The position numbers were made by a program, and so were the translations under genes. This document shows positions 17,010 to 25,835 of a stretch of DNA of 64,000 bases, one piece after another. This DNA comes from Myxococcales bacterium (lineage in GTDB: Bacteria; Myxococcota_A; Polyangia; Polyangiales; JADJMO01), in contig JADJMO010000009.1 of assembly GCA_016709545.1 (NCBI GenBank), forward strand, positions 1-64,000, given 5' to 3'. Numbering within the stretch: position 1 is the first letter of the stretch; each line of letters opens with the position of its first letter. Below the pieces are notes generated by a model. The model saw only the letters and a list, made by a program, of their open reading frames with translations. It was not told the DNA's origin and ran no database searches.

Positions 17010-17859
17010 ATGCCGTCAATCATCTACCGGATCGGCCTGCTTGTTGGGCTCCTCAGCGGTTGCCAGCAGTCAGCGCCCCCCCTCACGGACGCAACCCCGT
17101 CGCCCGCGGCAACGCCGTCGGGGGGCGAGCCAGCGCCCACAAACGCTCCACCGCCGGCGCTTCCGTATCTTCTCTTCGAGCCGGCCGATCTCACCAGCGA
17201 TACGGGGACGACGGTTCCCCGCGCTGTTCTGTCGCCTGGCGGGTCGACAGACGGGCGGAAGGCTGCGATTGCCGCCCTTGAGTCCAGTCTGCGCGTCGTT
17301 CTCTGGCCAGAACTTACTGCAGTCACCTCAAAGACGGTAGTCCGAGGTGCGGTTGGAGATGATGTTCCGACTGGTGGCCGCGCGTTCTTCGAGCTGACTC
17401 CCTCGGATGCGCTTGAGAATCGGTGGTACGCGATCCTATTGCCGTCGGTGCCGACGGGCGTCCGACTACCACCGGTGGTTCCTGGGGCTGACTACTTTCC
17501 ACTGCAGTCCGGTGGGATCGTCGCACGTTTCAGGCCGGGACCGGATGCAACCGTTCGGCGGGTGGTTATCTGCAAACCCCTGGCAAAGATCAGACGATTT
17601 CTGTGCAGTTCTCGCAGAAGCTCACTGGCTTGCCCACTCTGAGTCACGGTGGGGCTGCGTGCGACGGCGCCCCGACCCCTGAGTTCTATGAGGTAGTATA
17701 CCGCTGCAGTGGTTCGCTTACTGGAATCACAAGCCTTACATTGGGCGGCTCGTTCCAAGCCGCGTCAGACAAGTCCGTGAGCGGAAAGGGACAACTCTCA
17801 CGCTTGACTTCGCCAAACTGCCTACCATGGATTCATGTTGGCATGTCCGTCCAGAGTAG
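17010..17859 (+). CDS. Predicted lipoprotein, two frame breaks
   Basis: It starts MPSIIYRIGLLVGLLSGC, a type II signal, with GAGG upstream, followed by a Pro/Ala linker. The frame must change near 17575 (into GKDQTISVQFSQKLTGL) and again near 17793 (into TTLTLDFAKLPT) to give a continuous beta-rich protein of about 282 aa that would stop at 17859. The middle contains CDGAPTPEFYEVVYRC, a likely disulfide pair. It follows the metalloprotease gene by 17 nt and shares its lower GC content. Real decay and assembly errors are both possible; function is unknown. Confidence 0.5.
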
Positions 17860-18268
17860 CGGTGCCTATCTTCGGGTGCTTTCCCTCCTGTTGACGGTGG
17901 CGTGCTCGAGCGAAGCCACGAGTCCTGGATCGGATGGCTCAATCGGTGACTCGGGCGGCAGCACTGACGGGGACACGTCGAGCGTTGATGGGGGGTGTTG
18001 GGTCTACAAGGATGAGTGCTGTCGTCGCACGTCCAGCGGTGGATATGACTGCACGAAGACTGGTGACGGTCTGTGCTACGTTGCTTGCACATCTGCCGCT
18101 GACTGCAAGGACAAAACGCGGCCCTTTGCTCAATGCAGTGCATTTGCGCGCATGGCGACTCGCTGGTGCCTCTTCGACGCCTTTGCAGGCAGACGGAGGC
18201 TGATGATTGTTCAGGTTCCGGTTTGTGAACCCATCGAGTTGAGCGGGGCGAAGAATGCGTTCGCCTGA
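17843..18268 (+). CDS. Small Cys-rich lipoprotein
   Basis: 141 aa from MSVQSSGAYLRVLSLLLTVAC, with lipobox LTVAC, then a Ser/Asp/Gly linker typical of this genome and a Cys-rich section (CWVYKDECCRRTSSGGYDC, CYVACTSAADC). The last 40 residues lose the Cys pattern and may be out of frame. It overlaps the predicted end of the preceding lipoprotein by 17 nt. Function unknown; the frequent cysteines suggest a small disulfide-stabilised surface protein. Confidence 0.5.
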   Translation: MSVQSSGAYLRVLSLLLTVACSSEATSPGSDGSIGDSGGSTDGDTSSVDGGCWVYKDECCRRTSSGGYDCTKTGDGLCYVACTSAADCKDKTRPFAQCSAFARMATRWCLFDAFAGRRRLMIVQVPVCEPIELSGAKNAFA

Positions 18269-18679
18269 CCGTGGATTTCGGGCTCCCTCGCCGAGCGTCG
18301 GGCCCAGCGCACGCCAGGAGGCCCTTGGGTCGAAGGAAGGGAACTCGAAACGCCAGGGCTGATGCTACCGCAAGAGCGCTGGATCGCTTGGCGTCACAAG
18401 TCTCGACTTTGGGCGGTCCACGTAGCTCTAGGCTGCGTCACCTTGGATTCGCGCATGGCTGGGCGGGACTGCTATACGCTCTCTTCGCCGGGCATCGACG
18501 GAACAGCCAAGAGGGTAAGTAGTCCAAGTCTGCTCGTAGCTCCAAGCCTCGGCTTTACATAACCGAGATTACGCGATCTCGCGCTGCGGTAGGCTCGATC
18601 CCCCGCACCGTCTCTGGTGAACCAATGCAAGCAGGCGTCTCTTGGAGGAGACGCCACATCTCGACGCGTTGGTTGCATG
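18269..18679. other. Gene-poor stretch between lipoprotein and transposase
   Basis: About 410 nt without a supportable gene. Short open frames exist on both strands but none has a ribosome binding site, signal peptide or recognisable sequence. It probably contains one terminus of the IS91-like element, which I could not locate. Confidence 0.4.
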
Positions 18680-20305
18680 TCAGTCGTCTGGCGGAGCCGA
18701 TGGACAGTCGTCGTACTCGCACTCGTCTTCGGCGCGGGTGCCGGACGGACGGGGCTGGGAGCGCTCCGCGACGGCCGAAAGGAAGCGAGCGGCTTCGGCG
18801 GCATTCTGGACCGCGGCGACCAGGCGCATTCGGCCCTGGCATCGGGGACAGACGAGCACGTCTTCGGCGAACGTCCGGCGGAGTAGCTTGCTCCACTCCA
18901 TGCGAGGAGAAGTCGCGAGGAGAGTTCCGTGGAGGGCGCGAGCATGGTGAGGCTCGGTGATCGTAGCGAATGGAGCGCGACCTGCCACCGGCGGCGATGC
19001 GAGCACCGTGGGCGGCCGAGCGGGTGGGATGCCTCGCTCGGGGTTTAGGGGAGCCTGTCGAGGCAGGGGCCGGGTGGAGGACGTCGGCTCCTCCGTCTTC
19101 CTGGGCTGTGCGGGTTCTGTGGGTTCTGGATGCGTCGGCCGAGCAGGCGCCCTGACCCCACGGACCCCACGCGGCACGATCGCGCTGCGCCAGCGGGAGC
19201 TCGGCGCGAGCACGCCGTGATACCGCAGGAACGGGTGACGGGGCGGCGGCACCAGCGCCGCAATGCGGGCCAGCAACTCCACGGGCTGCAGGATTCGGTG
19301 GGTGGCGTTCTTCCGTGGGTGCTGCAGCTGGTAGGCGATGCGTCCGTCGGGCAGCACCGAGAGACGATGCAGCGCGAACGGCGGTCTGGCGCAGTAGCGA
19401 ACCAACCGTTCGCGAGCCACATCGTCGTCAGCGCCGATCCGGACGGCCGCGTGCAGGTTGAAGCCTTCGAGCGAGACCGACGCGCGACCGTCAGGCCGCG
19501 GCTCGTCCCGGTCGGCCTTGCCGTCGTCTGCGTGCCCCTCGAGGTGGTCGAACAGTCCCTGCTGGACGGCGACTTGCGCGCATCCGACGAGGGCGTCGGC
19601 GTCGAGGTCCTCTTCGCGGCCGAGCGGATGGGTCGCGAGCCAGCGGGCCACGCCGGCTTGCACCTGCAAGAGGACGGTCATGAGATCGGCACGTGTTGGC
19701 GCGAATGCAGGGTGGAACACCGGCGCCCCCTGCCCCGTGCGCGTGAAGAGCCCCTCGAGGAACAGCACGTGGAAGTGCACGTGCAGGTTCAGCGAACCTC
19801 CGAAGCGCTGCACGAACGTGACGGCGCCGGCGCGTCCCTCCTTCGGGCCGGCGACGCGGTGCATCCAGCGCTCGACGGCTCGGTAGAGGATCTTGTCGAT
19901 GGCGTTCACGAGCTGCGGATGACGGGCGGCGAGCGCGCGGAGCGCGTGTGGCAGCGAAAGGACCCACTGGCGGATCGGCACGTTGGGCAACACCCGGTCG
20001 ACGAGGTGTGCCGCCGTGTTGGCCATCATCCGCCCCGCGCACGACGGACACGTGCCTCGCTCCTTGCAGGAGAAGGCCACCACGTGGTCGAGGCTGCACG
20101 CCTCACAGCGCAGGCGCAGGAAGCCGTGCTCGGGGATGCCGCACCGCAGGTAGCGTTCGAACGCCCTGCGGACGTAGACCGGCAGGGCACGCGCGTAGCT
20201 CTCCTCGGCGTGGCGCAGGAACGAGCCGAGGTGCTCGCGCACGACGGCATGGAGCACCGTCTGCTCCGGACGGTGGCGAGGATGGGACCGCGCCGTGCAC
20301 GACAC
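18680..20305 (-). CDS. IS91 family transposase
   Basis: About 541 aa from a GTG at 20305; start uncertain. The N-terminal zinc-binding part has CEACSLDHVVAFSCKERGTC and PSCAGRMM; the central HUH motif is LNLHVHFHVLF, which chelates the metal; the region with the nucleophilic tyrosine includes RLVRYCARPPFAL. A second Cys pair, VCPRC, is near the C-terminus. The enzyme performs single-strand rolling-circle transposition. An in-frame open stretch extends upstream into the next gene, but homology to the family begins near HRPEQTVLHAVV. A 70-residue Pro/Arg-rich section near residues 350-420 is longer than usual. The reading frame is intact, so it could still be active. Confidence 0.9.
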   Translation of the reverse strand: MSCTARSHPRHRPEQTVLHAVVREHLGSFLRHAEESYARALPVYVRRAFERYLRCGIPEHGFLRLRCEACSLDHVVAFSCKERGTCPSCAGRMMANTAAHLVDRVLPNVPIRQWVLSLPHALRALAARHPQLVNAIDKILYRAVERWMHRVAGPKEGRAGAVTFVQRFGGSLNLHVHFHVLFLEGLFTRTGQGAPVFHPAFAPTRADLMTVLLQVQAGVARWLATHPLGREEDLDADALVGCAQVAVQQGLFDHLEGHADDGKADRDEPRPDGRASVSLEGFNLHAAVRIGADDDVARERLVRYCARPPFALHRLSVLPDGRIAYQLQHPRKNATHRILQPVELLARIAALVPPPRHPFLRYHGVLAPSSRWRSAIVPRGVRGVRAPARPTHPEPTEPAQPRKTEEPTSSTRPLPRQAPLNPERGIPPARPPTVLASPPVAGRAPFATITEPHHARALHGTLLATSPRMEWSKLLRRTFAEDVLVCPRCQGRMRLVAAVQNAAEAARFLSAVAERSQPRPSGTRAEDECEYDDCPSAPPDD

Positions 20306-20420
20306 ACGTCCCGCCTGGCGAGAACCGTGCGCGCCGCTCGACGCGCAAATCCTCGGCAATTTCGCCAAATTGTGAGGCCGAACCGCCGGCGGTCGCCGGC
20401 GGCCGCCGGCGTACACGCGC
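18680..20420 (-). mobile_element. IS91-like element, ends not resolved
   Basis: The element is inferred from its transposase. Members of this rolling-circle family lack terminal inverted repeats and target duplications, so the ends cannot be read directly. Upstream of the transposase a symmetric AATTTCGCCAAATT (about 20359-20372) and GC-rich CCGCCGGCGG repeats just after it are candidates for the origin end. Confidence 0.4.
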
Positions 20421-20511
20421 ACCGCAGCCGCAAGGCCTGAGCCGGCTAGGCTCCGCCGATGACCTACTGGGGCTCTCCACCCTCGTGAACGTGTTGCTCG
20501 CCGTGGTGTCA

Positions 20512-21495
20512 TCACCCTTCGAGCGTCACCCCCGTCCAGGCCTCGCTGCGGGCCCACAGCGCCTCCGCGAGCCCCCGATCGATCGCGTACGGCCGCACCC
20601 CGTGGTTGCTCGGCTCCTGCACGACGACCGCCACGTCGCAGTCCTCGCAGTACACGCCCCCCTTCCCCTCGAGCTGCGGGCTCGTCGCGGCCCAGACCTG
20701 CGTCGCCGCCCCCTGCTCGACCGTCTTGAACCGCATCGTCAGCCCGCTCGAGATGCTCGGCGCCTCCGCGACCGTGAGCTTCCCGTCGACCACGCCGAAG
20801 GCGCGGCGCTCCTCCTCCGAGAGGTGCCGCATGAGATCGGTCACGATCCCGCCGGGGTGCACCGCGAACGCGCGGATCCCGCGGGCGCGGCCGCGCGCGT
20901 CCAGACCGACCGCGAACAGCACGTTCGCCGTCTTCGCCTGTCCGTACGCCGCCCACTTGTCGTACGGACGACGCTCGAACCACGGATCGTCCAGGTCGAC
21001 GGCGCTGCGCTGATGCCCGCGCGACGACAGGGAGATCACGCGCGCGCCGTCGGCGAGCGTGCGCCAGAGCCGCACCGTCAGCTGGAAGTGGCCGAGGTGG
21101 TTGACGGCGAACTGCGACTCGAAGCCGCGCGCATCCCGCGACAGCGGCGCCGCCATGATGCCCGCGTTGTTCACCAGCAGATGAATCGGACGTCCACGCT
21201 CGACCATTCGCGCAGCGAGCGCGTCGATCGACGCGGGATCGGCGAGGTCCATGGGCAGCAGCTCCACGCGGTCGATCCCGGCGAGCGCTGCGCTGGCCTT
21301 CGCCGGCGATCGCACCGGCACGATCACCGTCGCCCCCGCCTCGGCGAGCACGCGCGTGGTCTCGAGCCCGATGCCCGCGTAGCCGCCGGTCACGACGACG
21401 TCCTTGCCGACGAGCGAGCGCCCACCCAGCACATCACGCGCCGTCGACGAGAAGCCGAAGCCGGAGGGGAGCGGAGCCTGCGGCGTGTCGTCCAT
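20512..21495 (-). CDS. Short-chain dehydrogenase/reductase
   Basis: 327 aa. The Rossmann NAD(P)-binding motif is TGGYAGIG near residue 36, the NNAG motif is near residue 107, and the active-site Tyr and Lys are in YGQAK near residue 184, all as in extended-length SDRs related to retinol dehydrogenase/WW-domain oxidoreductases. It is soluble and cytoplasmic; the substrate is unknown. The divergent neighbour at 21774 starts 279 nt away. C-terminal VYCEDCDVA matches SDRs of this subgroup. Confidence 0.88.
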   Translation of the reverse strand: MDDTPQAPLPSGFGFSSTARDVLGGRSLVGKDVVVTGGYAGIGLETTRVLAEAGATVIVPVRSPAKASAALAGIDRVELLPMDLADPASIDALAARMVERGRPIHLLVNNAGIMAAPLSRDARGFESQFAVNHLGHFQLTVRLWRTLADGARVISLSSRGHQRSAVDLDDPWFERRPYDKWAAYGQAKTANVLFAVGLDARGRARGIRAFAVHPGGIVTDLMRHLSEEERRAFGVVDGKLTVAEAPSISSGLTMRFKTVEQGAATQVWAATSPQLEGKGGVYCEDCDVAVVVQEPSNHGVRPYAIDRGLAEALWARSEAWTGVTLEG

Positions 21496-21773
21496 GGGTG
21501 TCGAAGCAGGCTAGGACGGTCCGGGTACGCCGCAACACCTCGGCGTGCGGCTCCGGGCGCCTCCTGGAGTGGCCGGGGTTCCTGCAAGCGAGGCTTGCGG
21601 CGTCTTGGATTTCGCGGGGTCTCGCCGCGCCGTAGGGTCTCTTCGTCGAGCGGCGCACCAGCGCCCTCGCCATGACCCGAACGCTGACCGCAGCCGGACG
21701 CGCCGCGCTGCTCGGGGCCGCGTGCACCCACGCGCGCCCCACCGAGCCCACCTCTGTGAAAGGAGCTACACCC

Positions 21774-22382
21774 ATGCACTCGACCTCGACCAACGTCACC
21801 ACCCCCGATGTCCTCGCCGTCGTCGATCTCCACGTCGCCGCCTTCGACCCGTGGAAGAGCGGCTTCGACGGCCACGCGAGCGCCCGAGAGGCCGCTGGGG
21901 TGCTCTTCTCCCGCGTGAACCGCTCCGCGGACGACCCCACCGCGGTCACCGTGTGCCTCGGCGGCGCGGACCTCGCTTCGCTCCGCGCGTTCCTCGCGAG
22001 CCCGGAGCGCGCGAAGATCATGAAGGAGTCCGGCGTCGTGGGCGCGCCCACCACCACCCTGACGACGCCCGTCGAGGACCTCACCCTCAGGGACCGTCCC
22101 CTCGCCGGCGCCTTCGTCCGCCACCACGTGGCCGACTTCGACGCATGGAAGCGCGGCTTCGACGCCCGCGCAGGCGCCCGCGCGAAGGGCGGCGTCGTCG
22201 GCCACGCCATCGCGCGCGGCAAGGACGATCCCGCCGAGGTCATCGTCTACCTGCAGGCCGAGTCCCTGGCGGCGCTCCGCGCGTTCGCTGCGTCCGACGA
22301 CCTGAAGGCGGCCATGGCCGCCACCGGCGTGATCGGCGCGCCGCGCGTGTCGTTCGTGCAGTCGTTCGCCACCCAGCCGTGA
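21774..22382 (+). CDS. Protein with two tandem ABM-like domains
   Basis: 202 aa from ATG 21774, chosen because AAAGGAG lies 8 nt upstream; an in-frame ATG at 21672 has none. The protein is an internal duplication: LHVAAFDPWKSGFDGHASAREAAG in the first half matches HHVADFDAWKRGFDARAGARAKGG in the second, and both halves end in a GVxGAP segment. The fold suggested is the ferredoxin-like dimeric alpha/beta barrel of small monooxygenase-like (ABM) proteins, here as a pseudo-dimer. It ends 2 nt before the end of the convergent LysR gene. No catalytic residues can be named. Confidence 0.7.
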   Translation: MHSTSTNVTTPDVLAVVDLHVAAFDPWKSGFDGHASAREAAGVLFSRVNRSADDPTAVTVCLGGADLASLRAFLASPERAKIMKESGVVGAPTTTLTTPVEDLTLRDRPLAGAFVRHHVADFDAWKRGFDARAGARAKGGVVGHAIARGKDDPAEVIVYLQAESLAALRAFAASDDLKAAMAATGVIGAPRVSFVQSFATQP

Positions 22383-22384
22383 GC

Positions 22385-23275
22385 TCAGGGCGTCCGCCCC
22401 GAGTACCGCTGACCCTCGGCCGCGAAGTGCTCGACGAGCAGGTCCACCACCGCCCGCACGCGCGCCGAGTCGCGGTGCGACTGGTGGTAGACGATCCACA
22501 GGTGGCTCGGAGGCGACGGGCTCGTCGAAGACCCGCACGAGGCCGGGCCGGTCGTGGAACGACGGGCACGGACGACCCCGATGCCGGCGCCGGACGCGAT
22601 CGCGTACGTGACGGCGTCGGGGTTGTCGAGGCGCATGGTCGGGGTGTGGCTCCGCCGTCGCTGCTCGATCCACTTCGGCCCAGGCACCTCGGCGAGCGCT
22701 GCGTGATAGAGGACGAGCGGCTGATCGGCGATCTCGTCGTCGGTCGAGGGCAGCGGGCGTGGGTGGTCGGCCGAGGCCACGAGGAACCAGCCGATGTCGA
22801 CGCCGCGCCGGGCGACGAGATCGGTGGTGGTCGGCTTGACCGCGCGCAGCGCAACGTCGGCCTCTCCCTTGGCGAGGTCCACCATGGCGAGCTGCCCCGT
22901 GAGCTCGATCGTGAGGCCGGGGTGGCGCGCGCGACCCTGCGCCACGATCGGCGAGAGCGGCAGGACCGTGGCCGGCGTGCACGACACCTTCACGAGGCCC
23001 GAGACGCCGGTCTTCGCGGCGCGCACCTCGCGGGTCAGCGCCTCGAGCTGTTCGGCCACGCGTTCGGCGGTCTCGAGCGCGCGGCGGCCCTCGGCCGTCC
23101 ACGTGAGCTCCCGCCCGCTGCGCACGACGAGCTGCGCGCCGAGCGCCTCCTCGAGGGCGGTGAGCCGGCGCGAGACGGTGGAGCTGTCGACGCCGAGCAG
23201 ACGCGCCGCGCCCGCGACGGAGCCACCCTTCGCGAGCGCAGCGAGGACCCGGAGGTCGCTCCATTCGAGGTCCAT
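22385..23275 (-). CDS. LysR family transcriptional regulator with two compensating frame changes
   Basis: 296 aa. The N-terminal helix-turn-helix is ALAKGGSVAGAARLLGVDSSTVSRRLTALE, and an effector-binding domain follows. Between about 22505 and 22570 the frame used gives an unlikely Ser/Pro/Arg-rich stretch (RARRSTTGPASCGSSTSPSP). The neighbouring frame gives the expected LysR sequence PSFHDRPGLVRVFDEP. One C missing near 22570 and one extra C near 22505 would restore GVVP...VAS before LWIVYHQ. The gene is therefore probably intact in the organism. It may regulate the convergent 21774 gene or the SDR, but no operator is identified. Confidence 0.85.
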   Translation of the reverse strand: MDLEWSDLRVLAALAKGGSVAGAARLLGVDSSTVSRRLTALEEALGAQLVVRSGRELTWTAEGRRALETAERVAEQLEALTREVRAAKTGVSGLVKVSCTPATVLPLSPIVAQGRARHPGLTIELTGQLAMVDLAKGEADVALRAVKPTTTDLVARRGVDIGWFLVASADHPRPLPSTDDEIADQPLVLYHAALAEVPGPKWIEQRRRSHTPTMRLDNPDAVTYAIASGAGIGVVRARRSTTGPASCGSSTSPSPPSHLWIVYHQSHRDSARVRAVVDLLVEHFAAEGQRYSGRTP

Positions 23276-23406
23276 TGGCGACAGTCTACCCGCGGCAGCA
23301 CCTCAGGGCATCGTGTGGAACGATACGTCGTCGACCACGATACAGGTGCCGCGAGCGGTCGAACCGATCTGGACCTCCACGGCTCCGCCCGTCGCTGCGC
23401 GAGGCG

Positions 23407-23577
23407 ATGGTGATCGTCCCGTCACAGGACCCGGCGTGCCTCGACGAGACCCGCGTCGAGGCGTGGAGGCGGGCGATCGACGCGGGCGAGCGGCCCGCGG
23501 TGGTGGCGCTCGCGTGGCACAAGCTCGAGGCCTATGTGCGCGCACAGGTGCCAGCGCGTGTGATCGAGAAGAGCTGA
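23407..23577 (+). CDS. Small hypothetical protein
   Basis: 56 aa: MVIVPSQDPACLDETRVEAW and then a helical section ending ARVIEKS. The composition is protein-like (Glu/Ala/Arg helices, one Trp in each half), and GAGGCG lies upstream of the ATG, but there is no family match. It might be the end of a longer decayed gene, since the region between it and the LysR start contains no other gene. Confidence 0.35.
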   Translation: MVIVPSQDPACLDETRVEAWRRAIDAGERPAVVALAWHKLEAYVRAQVPARVIEKS

Positions 23578-23667
23578 GTCGTGTCTCCTGCGGCGCGCCG
23601 CTGCTGCTCGATCGAAAGGAGGCCCTTCCCGATTGCAATTCGCGATGTGGGAGTCAGACTGGGCCGC

Positions 23668-24249
23668 ATGCATCGGGTGTTGCTCTGCTGTTCACTCCTC
23701 GGGTGCGGCGCCATGACGACTTCGAGCACCACCGAGACGGGGCTCGATACGTCGTCCGATGCGGGTCCGAGCGACGCGATCTCCGACGCGACCGCGGTGT
23801 CCGACAGCGCCGAGGCGGCGCCCGAGACGGCGCTCGGCGATGGGACCGGTTGCCAGGTGAAGGAGGTGCTGGCGACGCCGATCGGGGACAGCGGCACCGT
23901 TCTCTACACCACCCGCTTGTCCGATCCAGATCCGGGTGCGACCACGGCGCGCATCGAGGCCGACAGCACCGGCAAACTGACGGTGGTCTGCACCGCAGCT
24001 GGGCGCGAGAGGCTGCGCCTCGAGTTCGGTCCCTACAAGGCACTCGGATCGTACGACCTGGCAGTGGGCAAGCTCGTCATCGATGGCAAGACCTCGGACC
24101 GCGTCTGCTCGGTCAGCGTGTCCTCGGGTGGGAGCGCCGGGGCGCTCCGAGGGTTCGTGCGATGCCCGACCGAGCCCTACTCGGACGCCAACGTCTTTGC
24201 GCACACCGAGCCCCCGATCGGACTGGCTGGGTTCGAAGCGAAGCCTTGA
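23668..24249 (+). CDS. Predicted lipoprotein
   Basis: 193 aa. MHRVLLCCSLLGC is a short signal with lipobox SLLGC, followed by the Thr/Ser/Asp-rich linker typical of this genome, then a beta-rich domain with Cys in GTGCQVKE, VVCTAAG, RVCSVSV and VRCPTE (two possible disulfides). No family is recognised. It is convergent with the HAD gene, with a possible terminator between them. Confidence 0.7.
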   Translation: MHRVLLCCSLLGCGAMTTSSTTETGLDTSSDAGPSDAISDATAVSDSAEAAPETALGDGTGCQVKEVLATPIGDSGTVLYTTRLSDPDPGATTARIEADSTGKLTVVCTAAGRERLRLEFGPYKALGSYDLAVGKLVIDGKTSDRVCSVSVSSGGSAGALRGFVRCPTEPYSDANVFAHTEPPIGLAGFEAKP

Positions 24250-24293
24250 TCCCGGGGAATCAAGGGCACCCAGCGTGTTCCCAGCGGGCGACC

Positions 24294-24313
24294 GGCATCA
24301 CGCTGGCGATGCC
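24294..24313. terminator. Possible terminator hairpin between convergent genes
   Basis: GGCATC (24294-24299) pairs with GATGCC (24308-24313), and the flanking CC/GG extend the stem. It lies in the 83-nt gap between the convergent lipoprotein and HAD genes. No T-run is present. Confidence 0.3.
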
Positions 24314-24332
24314 CGGAGTGTTCGCCAGATGG

Positions 24333-24974
24333 TCAGAGCGCGAGCAGCTCGTCGAAGCGGGCGAGCACGTGGTCCGCCTCCTCCACCGCGCCGTACCCCC
24401 ACGTCGCGTGGGCGAACCGCACCCCGTTTGCGCGCGCGGCCGCGCGGTCCCCCTCCGTGTCGCCGACGAACAGCGGCGAGCCGAGGCCGTTGCGCGCCAT
24501 CACGCTGCGCAGGTTCGTGGCCTTGTCGCGCCCGGTGTTCCCCCAGCACTCGAAGTCCACGAAGTGCCCGCCGAGCCCGCTCAGCGCGAGGAAGTTCTCG
24601 ATGTACCCTTGCTGACAGTTGCTGACGATGCACAGCGGCCGACGCGCGCGCAGCGCGGGCACGAGCTCCAGCACCCCGGGGAACACGTGTGGCGGCGCCG
24701 CCGAGTCGCGCTCGGCGATGGCGACGTTGTCCTCGACCGCGGTCTCGTCCGAGAGCCGCTGCAGGAGCTCGCCCGAGAGCTCCGGGAACGCCGCCTGGAT
24801 GGCCTCGAAGTGCGATTTCCCCGTCACGGCGCGCACGTCGGCGGCCGTCACGCGGCGCGCGAGCCCGAGGCGTCCGAGCACGCGGTTCCACGCGAGCGCG
24901 CAGGTGGCCGTCGTGTCCCAGAGGGTGCCGTCGAGGTCGAAGATCAGCGCGTCGAGCACGCCGCCACGTAGCAC
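24333..24974 (-). CDS. HAD family hydrolase (phosphatase-like)
   Basis: 213 aa. Motif I is DLDGT at residues 13-17 (nucleophile Asp13), motif II is the Ser in CIVSNCQQGY, a Lys in GRDKATNL serves motif III and motif IV is FVGDTEGD. The helical cap between motifs I and II is of the phosphoglycolate-phosphatase type. It likely removes phosphate from a small molecule in the cytoplasm, substrate unknown. It lies 21 nt downstream of the CAP lipoprotein gene on the same strand, so the two may be co-transcribed. Confidence 0.88.
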   Translation of the reverse strand: MLRGGVLDALIFDLDGTLWDTTATCALAWNRVLGRLGLARRVTAADVRAVTGKSHFEAIQAAFPELSGELLQRLSDETAVEDNVAIAERDSAAPPHVFPGVLELVPALRARRPLCIVSNCQQGYIENFLALSGLGGHFVDFECWGNTGRDKATNLRSVMARNGLGSPLFVGDTEGDRAAARANGVRFAHATWGYGAVEEADHVLARFDELLAL

Positions 24975-24995
24975 GTCCGTCGCGCTCGGGCGCCC

Positions 24996-25667
24996 TCAGC
25001 CGCCGGCGCCGAAGTTCTGCGTCCAGTAGTGCTTGTACTTCGAGCTCGCGCCCATGAAGTACCCGACCCCGAGCTGGGTGTACTTGGGGTTCATGATGTT
25101 CGCGCAGTGGCCGTCGCTGTTCATCCACTGGGTCATCGTGGCAGCCGCGGTGGAGTTGCCGGCGGCGATGTTCTCGCCCATCATGCCACCCTTGTAGCCG
25201 GCGGCCTTCATGCGATCGAACGGCGAGCGGCCGTCGAGCCCCGTGTGACTGAAGTAGTTCTTGGTCGCCATGTCCTGGCTGTGCAGGCGCGCCGACTGCT
25301 GCAGCTGCGGGTGCATGGTGAGCGGCGGCGCCGGACCGAACTTGCCGCCCGTGCGACAGTCGGCGCCCGCGGCGCGGCGCTTGTTCGTCTCGTCGAGGAT
25401 CTCCTGCTCGAGCGACGCCGAGGCCGCCGGCCACCCGTCGCCCGGGCCGGTGTCCGCGGGCGGCGGCGTGCCCGTGTCCTTGGGCGCCGTGCCGGTGTCC
25501 GTGGCGCCGGTGCCCGTGTCGGTCGGCGCAGCGTCGGCGCCGCTGTCGTCGGTCACCCCGCTGTCGTCGGCGGGGGCGCCGGTGTCGTCGTCGCCTCCTC
25601 CGATCCCGCCGCTCGAGCAACCCGTGACGAGGAGGAGAACTGCCAGCCACCCTGAGGGAGCACGCAT
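24996..25667 (-). CDS. CAP-domain (SCP-like) lipoprotein
   Basis: 223 aa. MRAPSGWLAVLLLVTGCSSGG is a lipoprotein signal (ATG 25667; a longer in-frame start lacks a signal). About 60 residues of Asp/Thr/Gly repeats such as DTGTGATDTGTAPKDTGTPP form the linker. The CAP domain covers about 85-223, with the conserved LHSQDMATKNYFSHTGLDGRSP, the metal-site His/Glu in GENIAAG and NSDGHCANIMNPKYTQLGVGY. Bacterial CAP proteins are surface or secreted proteins of unclear activity. A palindromic element lies about 100 nt upstream. Confidence 0.9.
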   Translation of the reverse strand: MRAPSGWLAVLLLVTGCSSGGIGGGDDDTGAPADDSGVTDDSGADAAPTDTGTGATDTGTAPKDTGTPPPADTGPGDGWPAASASLEQEILDETNKRRAAGADCRTGGKFGPAPPLTMHPQLQQSARLHSQDMATKNYFSHTGLDGRSPFDRMKAAGYKGGMMGENIAAGNSTAAATMTQWMNSDGHCANIMNPKYTQLGVGYFMGASSKYKHYWTQNFGAGG

Positions 25668-25766
25668 CCCTGACAGAGTGTCCGACGGCGGCGATTCCGG
25701 CCAGCCCCGACCGTCACCGGTGCAACGTTCCATCACGGCGGACGCGGACGCCCATTTTTTGGTCCT

Positions 25767-25800
25767 GCACGGATGTAAAGCGGGCGTTTTACATTCGTGC
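25767..25800. promoter_or_regulatory. Palindromic element, copy 1
   Basis: Arms GCACGGATGTAAA (25767-25779) and TTTTACATTCGTGC (25787-25800) are inverted repeats with one mismatch around GCGGGCG. A 26-bp part of it recurs with a single difference at 39712-39737, upstream of the Ser/Thr kinase. Here it lies 100 nt upstream of the CAP lipoprotein and 36 nt after the end of the 25836 gene. AT-rich in an otherwise GC-rich region; a regulator binding site is likely. Confidence 0.55.
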
Positions 25801-25835
25801 GAAAACAAAATGGCGCTCCCCCCGCCCGGCACCCG

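Noticed and set aside
18271..18562. Small ORFs after the Cys-rich lipoprotein
   Set aside because: No ribosome binding site, signal peptide or recognisable motif, and several overlapping frames of equal quality.
20306..20983. N-terminal extension of the IS91 transposase
   Set aside because: The frame is open upstream but the sequence is low in protein character and overlaps the SDR gene; family homology begins near HRPEQTVLH.
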